Shown: piece after piece, positions 27,541-40,470 of the stretch
How the letters are laid out: each line of letters begins with the position of its first letter
Numbering within the stretch: position 1 is the stretch's first letter
From: Ecdyonurus torrentis
Lineage: Eukaryota; Arthropoda; Insecta; Ephemeroptera; Heptageniidae
Direction of reading: 5' to 3'
Assembly (NCBI GenBank): GCA_949318235.1
Contig: OX439132.1
Span: 43,269,331 to 43,333,330 of the forward strand
DNA: 64,000 nt
The notes under the pieces: model-generated
What the model saw: only the letters and a program-made list of their open reading frames with translations
Told to the model about the DNA's origin: nothing
Databases searched by the model: none
Made by a program: the position numbers and the translations under genes

Positions 27541-28515
27541 TCTGTACATGAATATGTAACCTCATATTAAAATATTTTACAACAACAAAAGAGTTATTGA
27601 TCGTTACAAAGAAAAAAAAAAGTGCACTAGAAAAAAATATCCGAGCTAACATGCATGGAATGTGACTATAAATTTTGTCCTCTATATAATCTGGCACGAT
27701 ATAATTATTCAACACAAAAATACCAAGCGCAACAGCAATTTTTTTTTATCCAGTCAATATAATAATTTGTCACCATTCAAATTAACATATAAATAATATG
27801 CAGTTCGTGCATATGAATTTTTATCGTTAAAGTTTACATATAATTATAATATAAATTCTATATATTGTTGAAAATATTATCTAGAGTGCACTTTATGCAG
27901 TGTTTAGTTTTTACCTCATTAACAAAATACCGCAGTGCATAAAATAAAAAACTATATGACATAGTAAAGTGAAATAGGTTAACGTTTTTGACCTCGAGTT
28001 AGAAAAAAAAATTGCAAAAAAAGAAAAGAAAGAAGCTAACAGGAGCAATATCATCTCTAGTAGGTCATGAGGGAGAATCGATTTAGCTAACTAGAGTATC
28101 CAGGGTTTGAAACCCGGTTTGTATACTCTATGAGGAGGCCATATAAATGTCACATCTAAGAATATATGTATTACAAAATGTGTAAGCTTATTATATATTT
28201 ATACATTACACTTTGTATTTTATATGCACGTAGTATGTATATAATGCAAGGAGAAATGTACAGCAGTATTCAATTTAATATTTTCATATAATATGAATTA
28301 CTTATACATTATAAATATAAAATTAATTAGAGGATGACTAATTATAAAAACTTGACTGTGTGTAGGGTATGTTTGTTTATTTTTTGTCTTGTGTTTTTTT
28401 GTTTTCGTTGTAATTAAGTTATTTGCTTTTTTTTTTTTTTTTTAAAAAAGAACAAATATTAATAATTAAAAAATGAGACGATATGTGTTTTACTATATCA
28501 TTAAGCGAGGGAGGC

Positions 28516-28519
<4 letters not shown>
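27540..28519. other. AT-rich non-coding stretch with a tRNA-like fragment
   Basis: No gene. GGTTTGAAACCC near 28111 resembles a tRNA B box, with TTAGCTAACTAG about 25 bases upstream resembling an A box. No full cloverleaf could be drawn, so at most it is a tRNA-derived SINE fragment. Confidence 0.3.
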
Positions 28520-28580
<61 letters not shown>

Positions 28581-28597
28581 GACAGAGAGAGAGAGAA
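28520..28597. repeat. (GA)n microsatellite with GACA interruptions
   Basis: About 78 bases of GA repeats with two CAGAGA interruptions at the right end, followed by T-rich runs at 28628-28675. Confidence 0.95.
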
Positions 28598-28739
28598 ATT
28601 GTTATTCAGCTTTATAAATTTTTCAACTTTTTTTTTTCAACTTTTTTTTTCATTTTTTTTTTTTTTTTTTTTTTTACTCAATGAAAATATTAATTCAATA
28701 TTTTCTTTCATTATATCTCCTCCATGATATTATCATTCA

Positions 28740-29624
28740 ATCAAAATGTTCATATATATATAATGCAAAGTTTTGTTCATTATACATCTTGCACACATGA
28801 TGTACCAACAATATCTCAATTTCTCTCTATTTTTACTCGTCTTCTTATACCTCTCAAAACTAACGTATTTATTTTAAATATTTTTTTTAGTTAACATTGC
28901 TACATATAGCAATGAATTATTTGAATGAAAGCTGCTTACAGTTATTTTAAATAAATTTAATGAACAAACACATAAAACTAAAAGAAGTATCGTTTCATAT
29001 TTTAAATGTCATAATTTCTTTGCTATATACCTACAAGAGGAATGTATTACGAAAGTTTAAGTCATAAAATTATTTTTGAGAATTGAAATAAGCGGTTGCA
29101 ATAGAAGAAAATAAGCTAAAGTACACCAGTGTATAATATAAATAATATTTAAGTTACTAAATAAGTAAAACTAAATTATAAAAACAATTAAATTTATCAT
29201 TATACAAAATAAATATGATTTATATATATGATTTTATTCTAATTCAACTTTTCCTCCAGAGTTAATTTTCCTCCAAGTTTTTACACGCAATAAGTGAAAT
29301 AATTATTTTTGCACCTGTTCCTCGTGTGTTGAAAAAGGTTGTCTATTTAATTAACAGTTAATTAAATATACAAGATGGAGTCATTATTATAAAGCTTGTC
29401 CTCATGTAGAGAGAATATGATTTCATGCGAGGCTTACATTTATAATTAAGTATTATTGAGTAATCATTTTATTTCACAAAACAAAAGTCAAGGAAAAAAA
29501 AAACTCAAGGAAGTTAATATTTGGGTAGGTCAGTTACTGTATTTTGTTTATAAAGTTCACGGTTATTGTTATTCTTTTCTTTATTATTATTAATACACTT
29601 TTTTTTCCTTTTTTTCATGCGGAA
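28740..29624. other. AT-rich non-coding stretch, probably intron
   Basis: Nothing recognised: no open frame with domain character, no element ends. Confidence 0.45.
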
Positions 29625-29952
29625 AATTAGGTACTATGCTGAGATTTGAGTAAAAAGTTGCGTAAAGAAAGAAAAATCTGAAATTTTGCACAGTGATACT
29701 CGTACTTTAGGATCAAATATTTTCAAAAATGTAAAAGTTTTGGGGAGTCACCTTGCATGGTTTTTAGAAATTTTAGTCGCATAAGAGCCCATGTTAATTT
29801 CAGTAATTATTTTCTCTCTTATCTGATGGTCATGAGTTCTAAATTTTTTATCATAGGTATAGCTGTTACTATTAATTTTCAAATAGTATCATAAAGTTTG
29901 GAAGTTTTCTTTTTGGATTTTGAGATACAAGCCATTTGAATACAACCCTTAA
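29625..29952 (+). mobile_element. TTAA-flanked MITE (GGGAGTAG family), divergent copy
   Basis: Co-linear similarity to 60817-61154: AAAATCTGAAATTT, GATACT.GTAC, TTTTGGGGAGTCACC, AGAGCCCATGTTAATTT and TTTTGAGATA occur in the same order and spacing. The right end reads CCCTTAA; the left end is degraded. Confidence 0.5.
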
Positions 29953-30410
29953 GCTCCTAAGAAGGCTTACGAGGGAGGAAATTATTTAAAAGAGCAAACA
30001 TTCTTTAACAAATTATTTCAAGAATTTGGAGGAAATAAGGCATTTACGTTTTGTTATTTAGTTATATCAGGGTAATCAAAGGTATACTAATAGTTTTTAG
30101 CTTCAATGATACACAGCGAGTGTAAAAAACATAAAGAAATTAAATCATTAAAAAGAAATTATAATAAATTGCACTATATAGGTTATTAAACTTATTACAT
30201 AAAAATTAAATTACAAAATTCCACGCATATAAGTTACAGTTTACGGTATATAATTATATACTAAAATATATCAATATCAGATCCGTAGATATACTATTAA
30301 TTCTCGGAAGTAACAGAGACTCAATCAAACAAATCAAAAGTTTTTGAGTGTTCTACATATAATAAAAATAATAACAGCAATAACGGATCTCATGTTAAAC
30401 AGAAATATAG

Positions 30411-30460
<50 letters not shown>

Positions 30461-31172
30461 ACTGTATATTTGTTTGCAGTTTGCAAAATTTAATTAATAA
30501 AACAAAACTGCGCTGACTGTATAAATCAACGTCACGTATTTTAATTTCAATGTGAAAAAAGACACACACAAAAACAACGTTAATCAATTAGAGTTCACCT
30601 CTATATAGGCAAACCTTGAACTTTGACACATGGTATATTGATTGATTTATAAAAAGAAGAGATTTAATTTATTTCTTACGTATATAAAATGAAAGTTTCG
30701 TGATTTCTTGAGTCTCAAATTTATTCCTGATTGTTCTTAGACACGTCAAAACACGTGACTCAAATGTGTGAACAAAATTAAACCTTTTTTCTCTACTCGA
30801 ATTCTCATTTGTCAGCTGTATAGGATAAAATATGAGGATTTCAGATGTCTAATTTTCACACCTTTTATTAAAATTTGCAAACAATCAGCTTTAAATATAT
30901 CGTGCAGAATTTTACTTTTTACCCGATATATCTTCCTTTCTTTTATATAAATAAAAAGAAGCTATTATTCAACGATAGCAGAGAAAGCATAACGTTTATA
31001 TCATGTTTTTATACATTTTATTTTTAGATATATTCACTTTCCACTTCACTTTTCGTGCTATTTTTATGTCTTTATTGTAGACTTTTTTTTTTTTTTTAAT
31101 AACACGTAAAAATATAATATACTAAGTGAGCTACTTCTTATAATATTTATATATCAAGCTTTTATATATGAT

Positions 31173-31174
<2 letters not shown>
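29953..31174. other. AT-rich non-coding stretch with a 45-base poly-T
   Basis: Poly-T at 30413-30457 and a shorter T run at 31083-31097. No gene is recognised. Confidence 0.45.

Positions 31175-31230
<56 letters not shown>
31175..31230. repeat. (CT)28 microsatellite
   Basis: A perfect CT array of about 56 bases. Reading frames on the minus strand are Arg-Glu alternation. Confidence 0.95.
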
Positions 31231-31234
<4 letters not shown>

Positions 31235-31348
31235 ATGTCTCAGAGACAGACTGTCATCTGTCATCCTGACACTTTCGCGTTGATGATTCTTGCCTCGACT
31301 TCCCCGCGCAAAGTTTCCACACTTGTGTTCTAATCTCGGAATAACTTT

Positions 31349-31349
<1 letters not shown>

Positions 31350-31421
<72 letters not shown>
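31350..31421. repeat. (CT)36 microsatellite
   Basis: A perfect CT array of about 72 bases. The 120 bases between it and the previous array are GC-richer, with CCTCGACTTCCCCGCG. Confidence 0.95.
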
Positions 31422-31423
<2 letters not shown>

Positions 31424-31989
31424 TATTTCCAAATACACTCACAACATTCCTCATAAATGTACGCAATCTCATAAGAAAAACATTAATCCATCTCATGTCT
31501 TACACAAAATTGATTGAATTAAGTTATATATAAAATTAAACATAGACATATATGAGATAACAAAAGTCATATTTCCATCAAATACCGCAAGAGATACGCA
31601 ATGTCTGATGTGTCAAACTTTTTCTTATCTTAAAAAACAACGAAATTACTTCTGTTTTCTTTCATCTCACTTGTCTACAACGAATACAGGAAATTAAATA
31701 CCACCAACTATATCGACAATCGTTTTTTTTTTTTTTTTTTTTTTTTTCCTAACTTTTAATTAAAAAAAATGTATTGATACATCAGAATATTTTAATTTCA
31801 TATGGATATTCATAAATTTCTTGTAGCATTCAATTCAATAACATGCCCGATCAAGCTCAAGCTTGTTAGAAAATACTATTTTTCTAAATAGTACACGTTT
31901 AATTGGTCAATTAATCACTGAAAATTGTTTATGAAGAAGTTAAAAGCATGCAAATTTTCCATCAAATACATTGTGAATATTATGTGTTT

Positions 31990-32307
31990 TATAGGATGTA
32001 TCCGCATGACGTCATATTTTATGCGCTTTGAAGCCATACTGTAGTATAACATTGCTCAGCGTAGGACAAACTTCGTTTTTGCCTATATATTTTCTTTGGA
32101 AAATTGATAATTATTTTTTGTTTTATGGCTATTTTTCTCACATACTTTAAAGACCTACTCAACCTATAGGTTGATAATAACAGCATCAATGCTCTAAAAA
32201 TTATTGCTTAGTATTTTTAAAGTGGCAAAATGAATTTCCCTATGCGGCCCATGTTATTGAGTGATCCAACATGATGTCGACTTTAACATGAATGCATAGG
32301 CCCTATA
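31990..32307 (+). mobile_element. TATAGGGTGTAT-family MITE, copy 4
   Basis: The left end TATAGGATGTATCCGCATGA and right end ATGAATGCATAGGCCCTATA are inverted repeats. TGACGTCA lies at 32007-32014. The interior matches copies 1 and 3, with a small local expansion (CTATAGGTTGATAATAACAG). Confidence 0.8.
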
Positions 32308-33085
32308 TTTTATTTTTCTTTCAGAAATAACATGAAAGTAAAATAATATTTATAAATGTGGGTAAAAATAAAATTAATAAATAAAATATATAATTTAAAA
32401 ATATTATTGCCTATAAAATATTTATGATTTAAAAAACTTGATCCCGTTTCTTTATATTTTAAACATTCATCAAAAAGAAATATACCGTAAAAAATGTATA
32501 ATAAAATTTTGTTTATTTATAAAATAAAAAATTGAAGTAAAGAAGAAAAAAAAAAGTACTTTAATCTTCGCTGCTGTGTAATTGAAAAAGCCAGCTCTAT
32601 GACTTGAGGCAAGTTAGCAAAGTACACAAACAGTGAAGCCATTTAGCCAAGCTGAACTGTGTTTTGCTTTATAACGTACGTATCTCCATACCGTCTTACT
32701 TACTTGTGGTCGTTCTATATAATGTACGGCTAAATTTAATGCGAGAAAAATCATACTCTCTTGCTATAACTTGAAGATGAAGTAAACATTTCAGACTTTT
32801 GGCCCTCGATCATAATTGCTCTTACATCACAACCATAGCCAGTAGCAAGCTGTGCATGTAAATAATAAAAACTTAACCTTTTTATTTATTTAGAATAACT
32901 TTGGGTTAAAATTAAAAAGTATTAACTTAATGCTTTTTTGTTCTTTTTTTTTTTTAAAGAACGGAAAATAACAAAAAAAAAATTAAATGTTGAGAAAATA
33001 GTACACGTGTCACTAAACTGATGGATTTCTAATATACGTTTTGTTCGATTTTGTTTCTAGGCTAATTTTTTTAAAAAATATTAAA
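32308..33085. other. AT-rich non-coding stretch, probably intron
   Basis: No gene, RNA or element ends are recognised. Confidence 0.45.
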
Positions 33086-33544
33086 TGAGGAAGGTGAATT
33101 CTTTTTAACCCCCACTTTTTATGACATTTTTGAAAAGAGCGTTAAAAAATTTTGAGGCTTTATTTTTTTCTTAGAACGATTGGAGCATGGGAAGTATTTT
33201 TAAGTAATATTTTGAAAATCGATGTAAAAAGCCAGTGACGTCATAAATTGGGTATTTATTTCGGAAAGTATTGACCGTAGAAGGTTCAGTAGCCAAATCT
33301 TTGAAATCCAGAAGACGAGCTGATTTCATTAAACTGGTTACTGAACCTCGAACGATACCTCGAACGATTAGTATTTGCCGAGAAAAAAGTGGACTGATGA
33401 CGTCACAGGCTTTCTAGGCTGATTTTCAAAAAAATTAATTAAAAATACTTCGCATGCTCCAATCGTCCTAAGAAAAAATAGCACCTTAAAATTTTTTAAA
33501 GCTCTTTCCAAAAATATACAAAAAAATTCAATTCACCTTCCTCA
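33086..33544. mobile_element. 459-bp full-length foldback with TGAGGAAGGTGAATT ends
   Basis: The whole element is an imperfect palindrome. The left half (TGAGGAAGGTGAATT, AACGATTGGAGCATG, GTGACGTCAT, GGTTCAGTA) is matched in inverse order by the right half, turning at about 33320 near CAGAAGACGAGC. Two TGACGTCA sites (33236 and 33398) are symmetric. The ends match the short element at 53454 exactly and resemble the ends of the 3784/58251 family. No coding capacity. Confidence 0.85.
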
Positions 33545-34384
33545 ATGAGCAATGCCTTCAATTCTATTCATTTTTTTAAAGACAAAATCTTTTTTACTCA
33601 AATACAAGGCTGATTCTTATAACATTTGCTATCTGTCTGTCTGTTTGTCTGTCGTTAATTTTGGACTATATAGTTCATTCCTTTATGGCTTGAATAAAAT
33701 TATCATTAATAATATAAAATCATATCTACTCATCATAAGTTCATTCTGACTACTTCATAAAAAAAAAATTAATCAAACACATCATAAATAAAAACAAACT
33801 TTACAAAACTTCCGTTGAAGTTAAAAAAAAAATATAAAACTTTTATATATTCCAGAGAGTTTTTGACGTTGCCAACATATTATTATCATTTGTTTGCGCG
33901 AGAACACTTCTTGAAGTAAAGAAAGTACACCACAAATCATCTGTTTCCCAAAGGAGCCTTGCGTGTTTTTAATAATTCAAAAATGTATACACTCTACTCT
34001 CATTCTGACGAGTACTGTCAGTGGTGTTATCTCTAAGTTCATATTTTACATTGAATGGCTTAGCTAATATATATAACATTGAATTATAGTGTATGATTAA
34101 ATTAGTAGTGCATGTATTGCACAAATGTCAAGGATAATTGAACCATTCATTATATCTCATAAATTACTTAGACGTCAAGAGCATAATCTTCATATTGCAA
34201 CCTAAAGTAAATGTTACCTTTTTGTTTTATATAATAAAAGATAATTTGCTATCATTTACGTCTTATTATATATATATAGAACGAGAGTGCATGCAGCGTT
34301 TCATAGAAGCAATTTATAATATGTATCATAAAATAAGATTGATGGTTGAATATAATAGCTCATTGAAATGTTATCTCAATCAAA
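33545..34384. other. AT-rich non-coding stretch, probably intron
   Basis: A CTGT run near 33630-33652 is the only simple repeat. No gene is recognised. Confidence 0.45.
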
Positions 34385-34430
34385 AACAACAAAACAACAA
34401 CAACAACAACAGCAGCAACAACAGCAGCAA

Positions 34431-34465
<35 letters not shown>

Positions 34466-34499
34466 ACAACAACAACAACAACAACAGCAGCAACAGCAA

Positions 34500-34576
<77 letters not shown>

Positions 34577-34596
34577 GCAGCACCAACAACAATAAC
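34385..34596 (+). repeat. CAA/CAG trinucleotide tract
   Basis: About 210 bases of CAA and CAG codons, with a regular (CAACAG)n core at about 34495-34570. On the plus strand one frame gives an ATG followed by a near-pure glutamine run, then a stop. The other frames give Asn/Ser, and the minus strand gives Leu or Cys. No flanking conserved sequence or splice evidence supports a polyglutamine protein, so it is treated as a repeat in the long minus-strand intron. Confidence 0.9.
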
Positions 34597-34599
34597 GAC

Positions 34600-35124
34600 A
34601 ACGACAACAACGTTGTTTTTCCAAATTATGTCAAATATTTCTAATAATGACGAATTATCATGTAAATGACATTTTGAAGACGCAAAGCTCTATTTTATTA
34701 AAATTCAATTTTTTTAATAACTTTTTAATCTTAATAAAATTTTCTTTAAATTTCTTCTATAAAATATTATATAAATGTTAGCATGCATTATGAAGTTTCG
34801 TAAGCAAATTAATAATAGAAAAAACTCTTGAGAGCATTTGAAATACCATGTTTATCAGGCGAGATACTTCGAATCATGGTTAATTCTCAATTAAAGTGGG
34901 ATTTTCAAATAGATATCAGAATGATAATAATTAAATTGCATTATAAATGTGTTTTATCAATGATTATTGTTACGCCAGTTTTAAGTAAGAAGAATTTCTG
35001 AGGGGAAAGTGTTAAATCTAATCGGGATTTTTTTTTTATTTTTTTTTAATTATTTAATGTTTCTGTGGCTCCATTTTACGCAATTCTAATGTTATATGTG
35101 CATCAAAAAATTATCCAATTGTAT
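34600..35124. other. AT-rich non-coding stretch, probably intron
   Basis: The phrase TTACGCCAGTTT.AAGTA followed by TTTCTGAGGG.AAAG is repeated at 34971-35008 and 35294-35346, indicating a local duplication around the hairpin at 35125. Confidence 0.45.
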
Positions 35125-35230
35125 GTACACTCCTCCACAATAAATCTGACCGATTGCGTTAAAGTTTCCCCATATATTTAACATTTGGAGAGATTAACGC
35201 TTCGGTCAGATTTATTGTGGAGGAGTGTAC
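35125..35230. mobile_element. 106-bp hairpin MITE with GTACACTCCTCC ends
   Basis: Arms GTACACTCCTCCACAATAAA... and its complement match without error over 34 bases, continuing imperfectly through GCGTTAA. The small size and near-perfect arms suggest a recent short hairpin element. No second copy was seen. Confidence 0.7.
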
Positions 35231-36194
35231 GTAGATTTATACATTATAAATATTAAGTGTAATGCATTATTATTGCATTTTTGAAATAATTACCGTTACG
35301 CCAGTTTCAAGTACTGTATATATAAGAAAAATTTCTGAGGGAAAGGGGTTGAATATTATTGGGGAGATATCATGATTTTTTTTTAATTATTTGATGAATC
35401 CTCACTATTTTATAGTATTGTTATGTGCATTTTTTTTTATCAAATCTTAATTATTTATTGAAAATATAATTTTTAAGTCAACAAAATTGTGGTGTTTAAA
35501 AATTGACCTATCACATTATAAAAAAAATCTTATTTAAATGTTCCTAACAACTTCAACAACTTTCCATCATTCAGTATAGTATAAGTATAAAAAATAACCA
35601 ACTGTATATAATAAAGTAAAATATATTTTAAAGAAATAGCAAGTTTTATTTAGTTGTCACATTGTTAGTTGAGAAAAAGTAGATGTTGCTACACTGAAAG
35701 TTGGCAACTTGACTAAAATTGGATATAATTATATTTTATGAGCACACATGACATAATCTTCATTATATAGAAAAGTGTCACATAATACAAGAACATATAA
35801 TTGACAACAAGATTTATTATATTATATCAAGTAATTTCTCATTGTGTCCTCAACCCCCGCACAAATCAAAGTAATAAAGTATATCAACAACATTTATAAT
35901 AGAAATAAAAATCAGAGTATTGAAAGTATACAAGTGACCAAAGAATGAATTACGTAAGAATATTTATGTTGACCCAGTCAGAAGGAAGGATTAAAATAAA
36001 GTCAAAACAAAACATAGCTCTCGAGTGTCAATTATTATTTTTTTTTTTTTATTATAGAATTGAATTTTGATAAACGTGAATCTATTTCACAATTTCACAA
36101 TGTGCAGATAAAACATTATGCAGCATATTTGATAATATTTCTTATTTTATCATATATATTTTTTTCTTTAGCATGGATTTGATTTAGAGAATGT
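35231..36194. other. AT-rich non-coding stretch, probably intron
   Basis: It includes the second copy of the locally duplicated TTACGCCAGTTT sequence at about 35294-35346. No gene is recognised. Confidence 0.4.
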
Positions 36195-36304
36195 CTGAAG
36201 GAAGGTCCGCGAAAAAAAAGGTACTCGCATAAAAGGACCCGGCCTTTGCGCACAGTTATAGAGTTTCGGCGAGCTGGTCCTTTTTTCCACAGACCTTCCT
36301 TCTG
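36195..36304. mobile_element. 110-bp hairpin MITE with GAAGGAAGGTC ends
   Basis: The left end CTGAAGGAAGGTCCGCG and right end AGACCTTCCTTCTG are inverted repeats, extended by AAAAAAGG/CCTTTTTT and GCTCG-type partial pairing. GC-richer than the surroundings. No second copy was seen. Confidence 0.65.
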
Positions 36305-38926
36305 TATATGTATACCGATTTAGGGTAAAAAGAATAGAAATTCTTGCAGTACCCTTCGTTTTAAATTTAATAATATTTCGTTGAATGAAGAAAAAAAAAT
36401 GCTTGCCGGACTGAAGTATCGCAAATTTGCAGATTGTTCACGAAAGGTAACAATCAACAGGAAGCACATTGTTGAATATAGAAACAAATTCTCCCCTAAT
36501 AAAGTAAGGGAGAAAATCTTTAATAACTTAATACTGAAAAGTTAGATTTTTATCTAAGGTTTCTCTAACTTAAATTTGCAAAGTTTTAATGTACAACACG
36601 TATCAAAATTTTGTTTATTATTTATTTATTTTTGGCAAGAAAAATCAACAATTCAAGACAGCAAGTTTTACTATACGTGTGTTTCAAAATGCAAGAATCA
36701 TTGAGAAATTATAATATATTATGGCCTAATTTTGTTACTTCATAATACTCTCTAGATTATACTTATAGGTTTAAATAAAGTTTTAACAACTCTATTTCTC
36801 TGTGATGTTATGTTTTAGTTGAAAGAGGATGAAGTTAGCGCTATTCTAGTCAGTATTACGCACATCCTCGACTTGATGATGCCGGCGCCTCTCTCACTCT
36901 CGCGGGTCCGAGATATTCAAGAAACAAAATAATATATATCTTACTGTAAACTTGCATAACCTTGCCCACTGACCCCCACCCACCCACACATACACACACT
37001 AGAGAAAAGTTTTCGTTTGTTTGACTTTTTTCACGTAAACTACGCATATTACTGACGTACGTCTCCCATTATCTTCTTTCCTTATTTAAGCACACGTTCT
37101 TTTTTTTTAAATTAAAATAAACTTGATTTCATTCATAGTTTTTCAATATTAGATTTTGAGGATTACGTTGACGACACAGTTATATATTACAACAAATCTG
37201 AAATGTTTATTTATTTTCGCACGTCACTTTTTTGCACTTGGGTCTTGTTTAAATATTGAGTCACTAAAATATTTTATATTTCAAGCTTCTAGAACGTTCA
37301 AGTATAAAAAAAGCATTTTTTTTCTTTACATAAATAAACTTTCAATTTGCACAGTAAGTGTGGTATACATTATATATTATATATAAAAAAACTGTTTTAA
37401 AAGCAATAAATAAAAATAATTAGATCCTAATTAATTTATCATTTAATCTTGTTAAATGTATAGAAGTTTGTAATTAACAATTTTGATTTTATCTTTAGAT
37501 TTAAATACTAGAATTTATTTATTGCTTTTGTTTGTAAGTTTTTTTTTTTTTTTTTTTTAACCACACGCAGTAAGTACATATATGTACAAATGGAGGAACA
37601 AAAAAAAGAGAGAAATAAAATTACAGCGTAATTTTTTTATTATTAAATTGCTCAAATCACCCACGCATGCATAGGGAATTTAAAAGGATGGTCTTTTTAA
37701 CCTCGTTTTCGTTTTAGTCAGGATATTAAATTTGCATATACGTTCAGAAAAATACTTCTTTTTTTTTTTCACCTTAATTTAAAATTTATATAAAAAAATA
37801 TGACTGAAAAATAATTCTTTGAGTCAAGCTTTTCATACACAAAAATTTGCATTTTTTTTTTTAGATAGAATTTTGTATTTTGGAATTCAATTATCATATA
37901 GTTAAAAGTTCTCCGACAATGAAAAATAAATAAAATTAAATCATTATAGAGAAAGGAATTAATACGAATAAAGCAACAAAGTATTTGGAATAGCATGTAA
38001 CATGCAAAATATGCGTCGCACGTAATCCAGCTAAACAGAATGTAGTATTAATAATTATAATATATCTCACATGCTAGTACACCAGTACTGTACTTGTACT
38101 TTCATGTATACATACATACATTACATTAACGTGTGTACTCTACATTTCGATCGTCATTTTTTTTTCTTTGGTATTTTTAACTTACACGAATTATATATAT
38201 GTACATTTTTTTTTTTTACTCTCGTGTGTTCTAGAATATTTTTCAACGTAAAGAAATAAAAAAAAAAACATTAAAATGTTCCTAGAGGTTAAATTTATTT
38301 ATAGTTATTACGCTTAAAAGAATTCCTATAACGAAAGTATTACTACATGTTATTATTAATGCATGCAAGTTCCTTTTAATATGATTATATTCATCGTGTG
38401 TTTTTTTATTATGATATTGTCAAAATGACTTTTTATTGTTATTAATTTTTTATTTCAGGTGCAATTAAAGTGGTTTCAATGAATGCAGGAAGTGTATATA
38501 TAAAAATATATATACAAAATTGCCGAGTGGTGACTCATAGTTGTAATAAAATGATATAATAACAACATATATAGCCTTGAAGGGAAACATAATGCATGCT
38601 GTTCTAACTGTACTGTGTTATGTAAATAAATAAATAAAAAAAATTATTACGTGAAAACAATCAATATAAATAATTCTATTATTCAAGGACATTAAAGATG
38701 CATTTCAAGTGCTTTTACTTTTACCATAGGAAAAAAAAGCTTACTATAATGACAGAGGTATAATATAAATTCTGTAAATTGCAATAGGTATAAACATTAT
38801 TCTGGAACAAGTATTGATGTACTACAATAATACCTAATACAGGTAAAACATACTACAATTAAGATATATAACTCACCTAAAATAGGTTACCTTTCATCTG
38901 CATTAGGTATTATTATAATTATATCA
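36305..38926. other. Non-coding stretch, probably intron
   Basis: A GC-richer patch (about 36870-36915, CCGGCGCCTCTC) and a C/A-rich patch (36965-37000) are present but give no supported exon. T-runs lie at 37539-37559, 37758-37769 and 38208-38217. Confidence 0.4.
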
Positions 38927-39269
38927 TTAAAGGAATAGACCGGAGAAAAACATGAGCATTTATATCACAAAACACTTGATGGGATTTACATAAATAACAT
39001 TAGTTTGTCTCAAAACCTAACAATAGCCCCGTAGCAGTGATCAGAAAATTCGATTTATGCAGCCCGCACAACATTTTCACACTAATTTTTGCATGTTTCT
39101 GACGTCATAAACATGAATTTTTAAGCAAATTGCATACTTTACAGAATTTTCACGCACTCTGGTAGGGCTACATTAACATTCTGGTAAAAATTGTCATCAG
39201 TTTTGAAGATCCCATTGCGTGTTTATTCATTAAAAAGCACATGTTGTTTGATGTGGTCTATGGCTTTAA
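38927..39269 (-). mobile_element. TTAA-flanked MITE (AGGCATAGAA family), copy 3, reversed
   Basis: Bounded by TTAA at both ends. It aligns as the reverse complement of 4877-5210 and 61589-61918, including TGACGTCA at 39100-39107 and CAAAACACTTGATGGGATTT at the left. The left end has a small insertion (GACCGGAG) in the terminal repeat. Confidence 0.8.
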
Positions 39270-39370
39270 TGATCATAAATAACAGCTGTTTCGTTTGTTT
39301 TTTTTTAATTGTGAAGTACCATTGATTAATTACTGTTTTAAAGCTTAATGTATTAAAAAATGTCATAATT

Positions 39371-39403
39371 TAAACCTCTGACAGCAAGAATATCAGAGGT
39401 TTA
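39371..39403. other. Perfect 11-bp hairpin followed by a T-run
   Basis: TAAACCTCTGA and TCAGAGGTTTA are separated by 11 bases, followed by GAGGGTTTTTT. It resembles a terminator in form, but in this genome it is probably a chance or MITE-derived hairpin. Confidence 0.4.
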
Positions 39404-40103
39404 GAGGGTTTTTTATGTTTTGTAGGCTCAATAAAAACTATTATCTATATGTATCTATTATTATAGTATATCGATACCAGTTGCAAGTTAATATTTACCT
39501 ATATTGCCATTTACAGCATTCATGTACCTGTAATAAGTAGTAAAAAAATTTCGTGTGTATCATGTATTTAATTAAGTATGCAACTTTTACGTCATTTTAC
39601 TTTTAATGTCTTTCAAGAATAGTTTATGGTGTTTAAAATAAAAATATTTTTTCCCCCAATGAAATAAAATGACAGGAATAGTTTATACTTTGTGGTATGT
39701 AAAATGGGTATTCCTAAGAAGCCAGGTTTTCTTAGAAAATATCTCTTATGGGCCAAGGTTTCTGTCTACACGCCATATTTTGCAAGACTGCTGAAAATTT
39801 AAAGTCTTCATATTTCTGGGGTTCTAACCTTATGAATTTATATTGAAGAGGGTATAAAATGTCATCTCTGAGGATTTCTTTCATCTTTTCCCTCATGAGA
39901 AAGGGAGAGAGAAAGAGAGAACTGCAATCGAGTGAAAACAATGTCATTACATGATATACGGGTACAAAAACATTAACATCGAATGAGGGTAAACAGAAAA
40001 GAAAGTGCGGAAAATATATCAGAAGAGGGATGAAAAAAAAACGTATATAAATCATCTTTAAGTTTGGTCCAGCGTGTAGATCCTATCGTCTTAGAGATAG
40101 AAT

Positions 40104-40265
<162 letters not shown>

Positions 40266-40269
40266 AGGG

Positions 40270-40470
40270 GTGGACTAAATTTAGCATACTCCGGCGTCAG
40301 TTGTGGCGGCGATGTCGCGACAGACCTGATGTTCGGACACACACATAACCAAAGAGCCAACGTCTCTTTCTGTCTCTCTCACACACTCTCTGATCCGACC
40401 TTGGCAATCGTTTTCGAGAGCAGGGTCGTGAGTTCAAGACCGCGAGTAAACGCGCGCTATAGAGAGAGAG
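40270..40470. promoter_or_regulatory. GC-rich, CpG-containing patch beside (CT)78
   Basis: About 17 CpG dinucleotides in 200 bases (CCGGCG, GGCGGCGATGTCGCGAC, ACCGCGAG, AACGCGCGC). GGGTCGTGAGTTCAAGACC (about 40422-40440) resembles a tRNA B-box region, so part may be tRNA-derived. It lies about 1.5 kb inside the first intron of the minus-strand gene. An alternative promoter or a SINE fragment are both possible. Confidence 0.35.

Noticed and set aside
28085..28125. tRNA-like A and B boxes near 28085-28125
   Set aside because: Box spacing is too short and no acceptor stem or cloverleaf can be drawn; not called as a tRNA gene.
30413..30457. Long poly-T as a possible retrotransposon tail on the minus strand
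   Set aside because: No coding remnant, tRNA-like head or target duplication is recognisable around it. Plain homopolymer expansion is simpler.
39371..39415. Hairpin plus T-run as a terminator
   Set aside because: Intrinsic terminators are not expected in animal nuclear genes and there is no transcript upstream to end; listed only as a hairpin.
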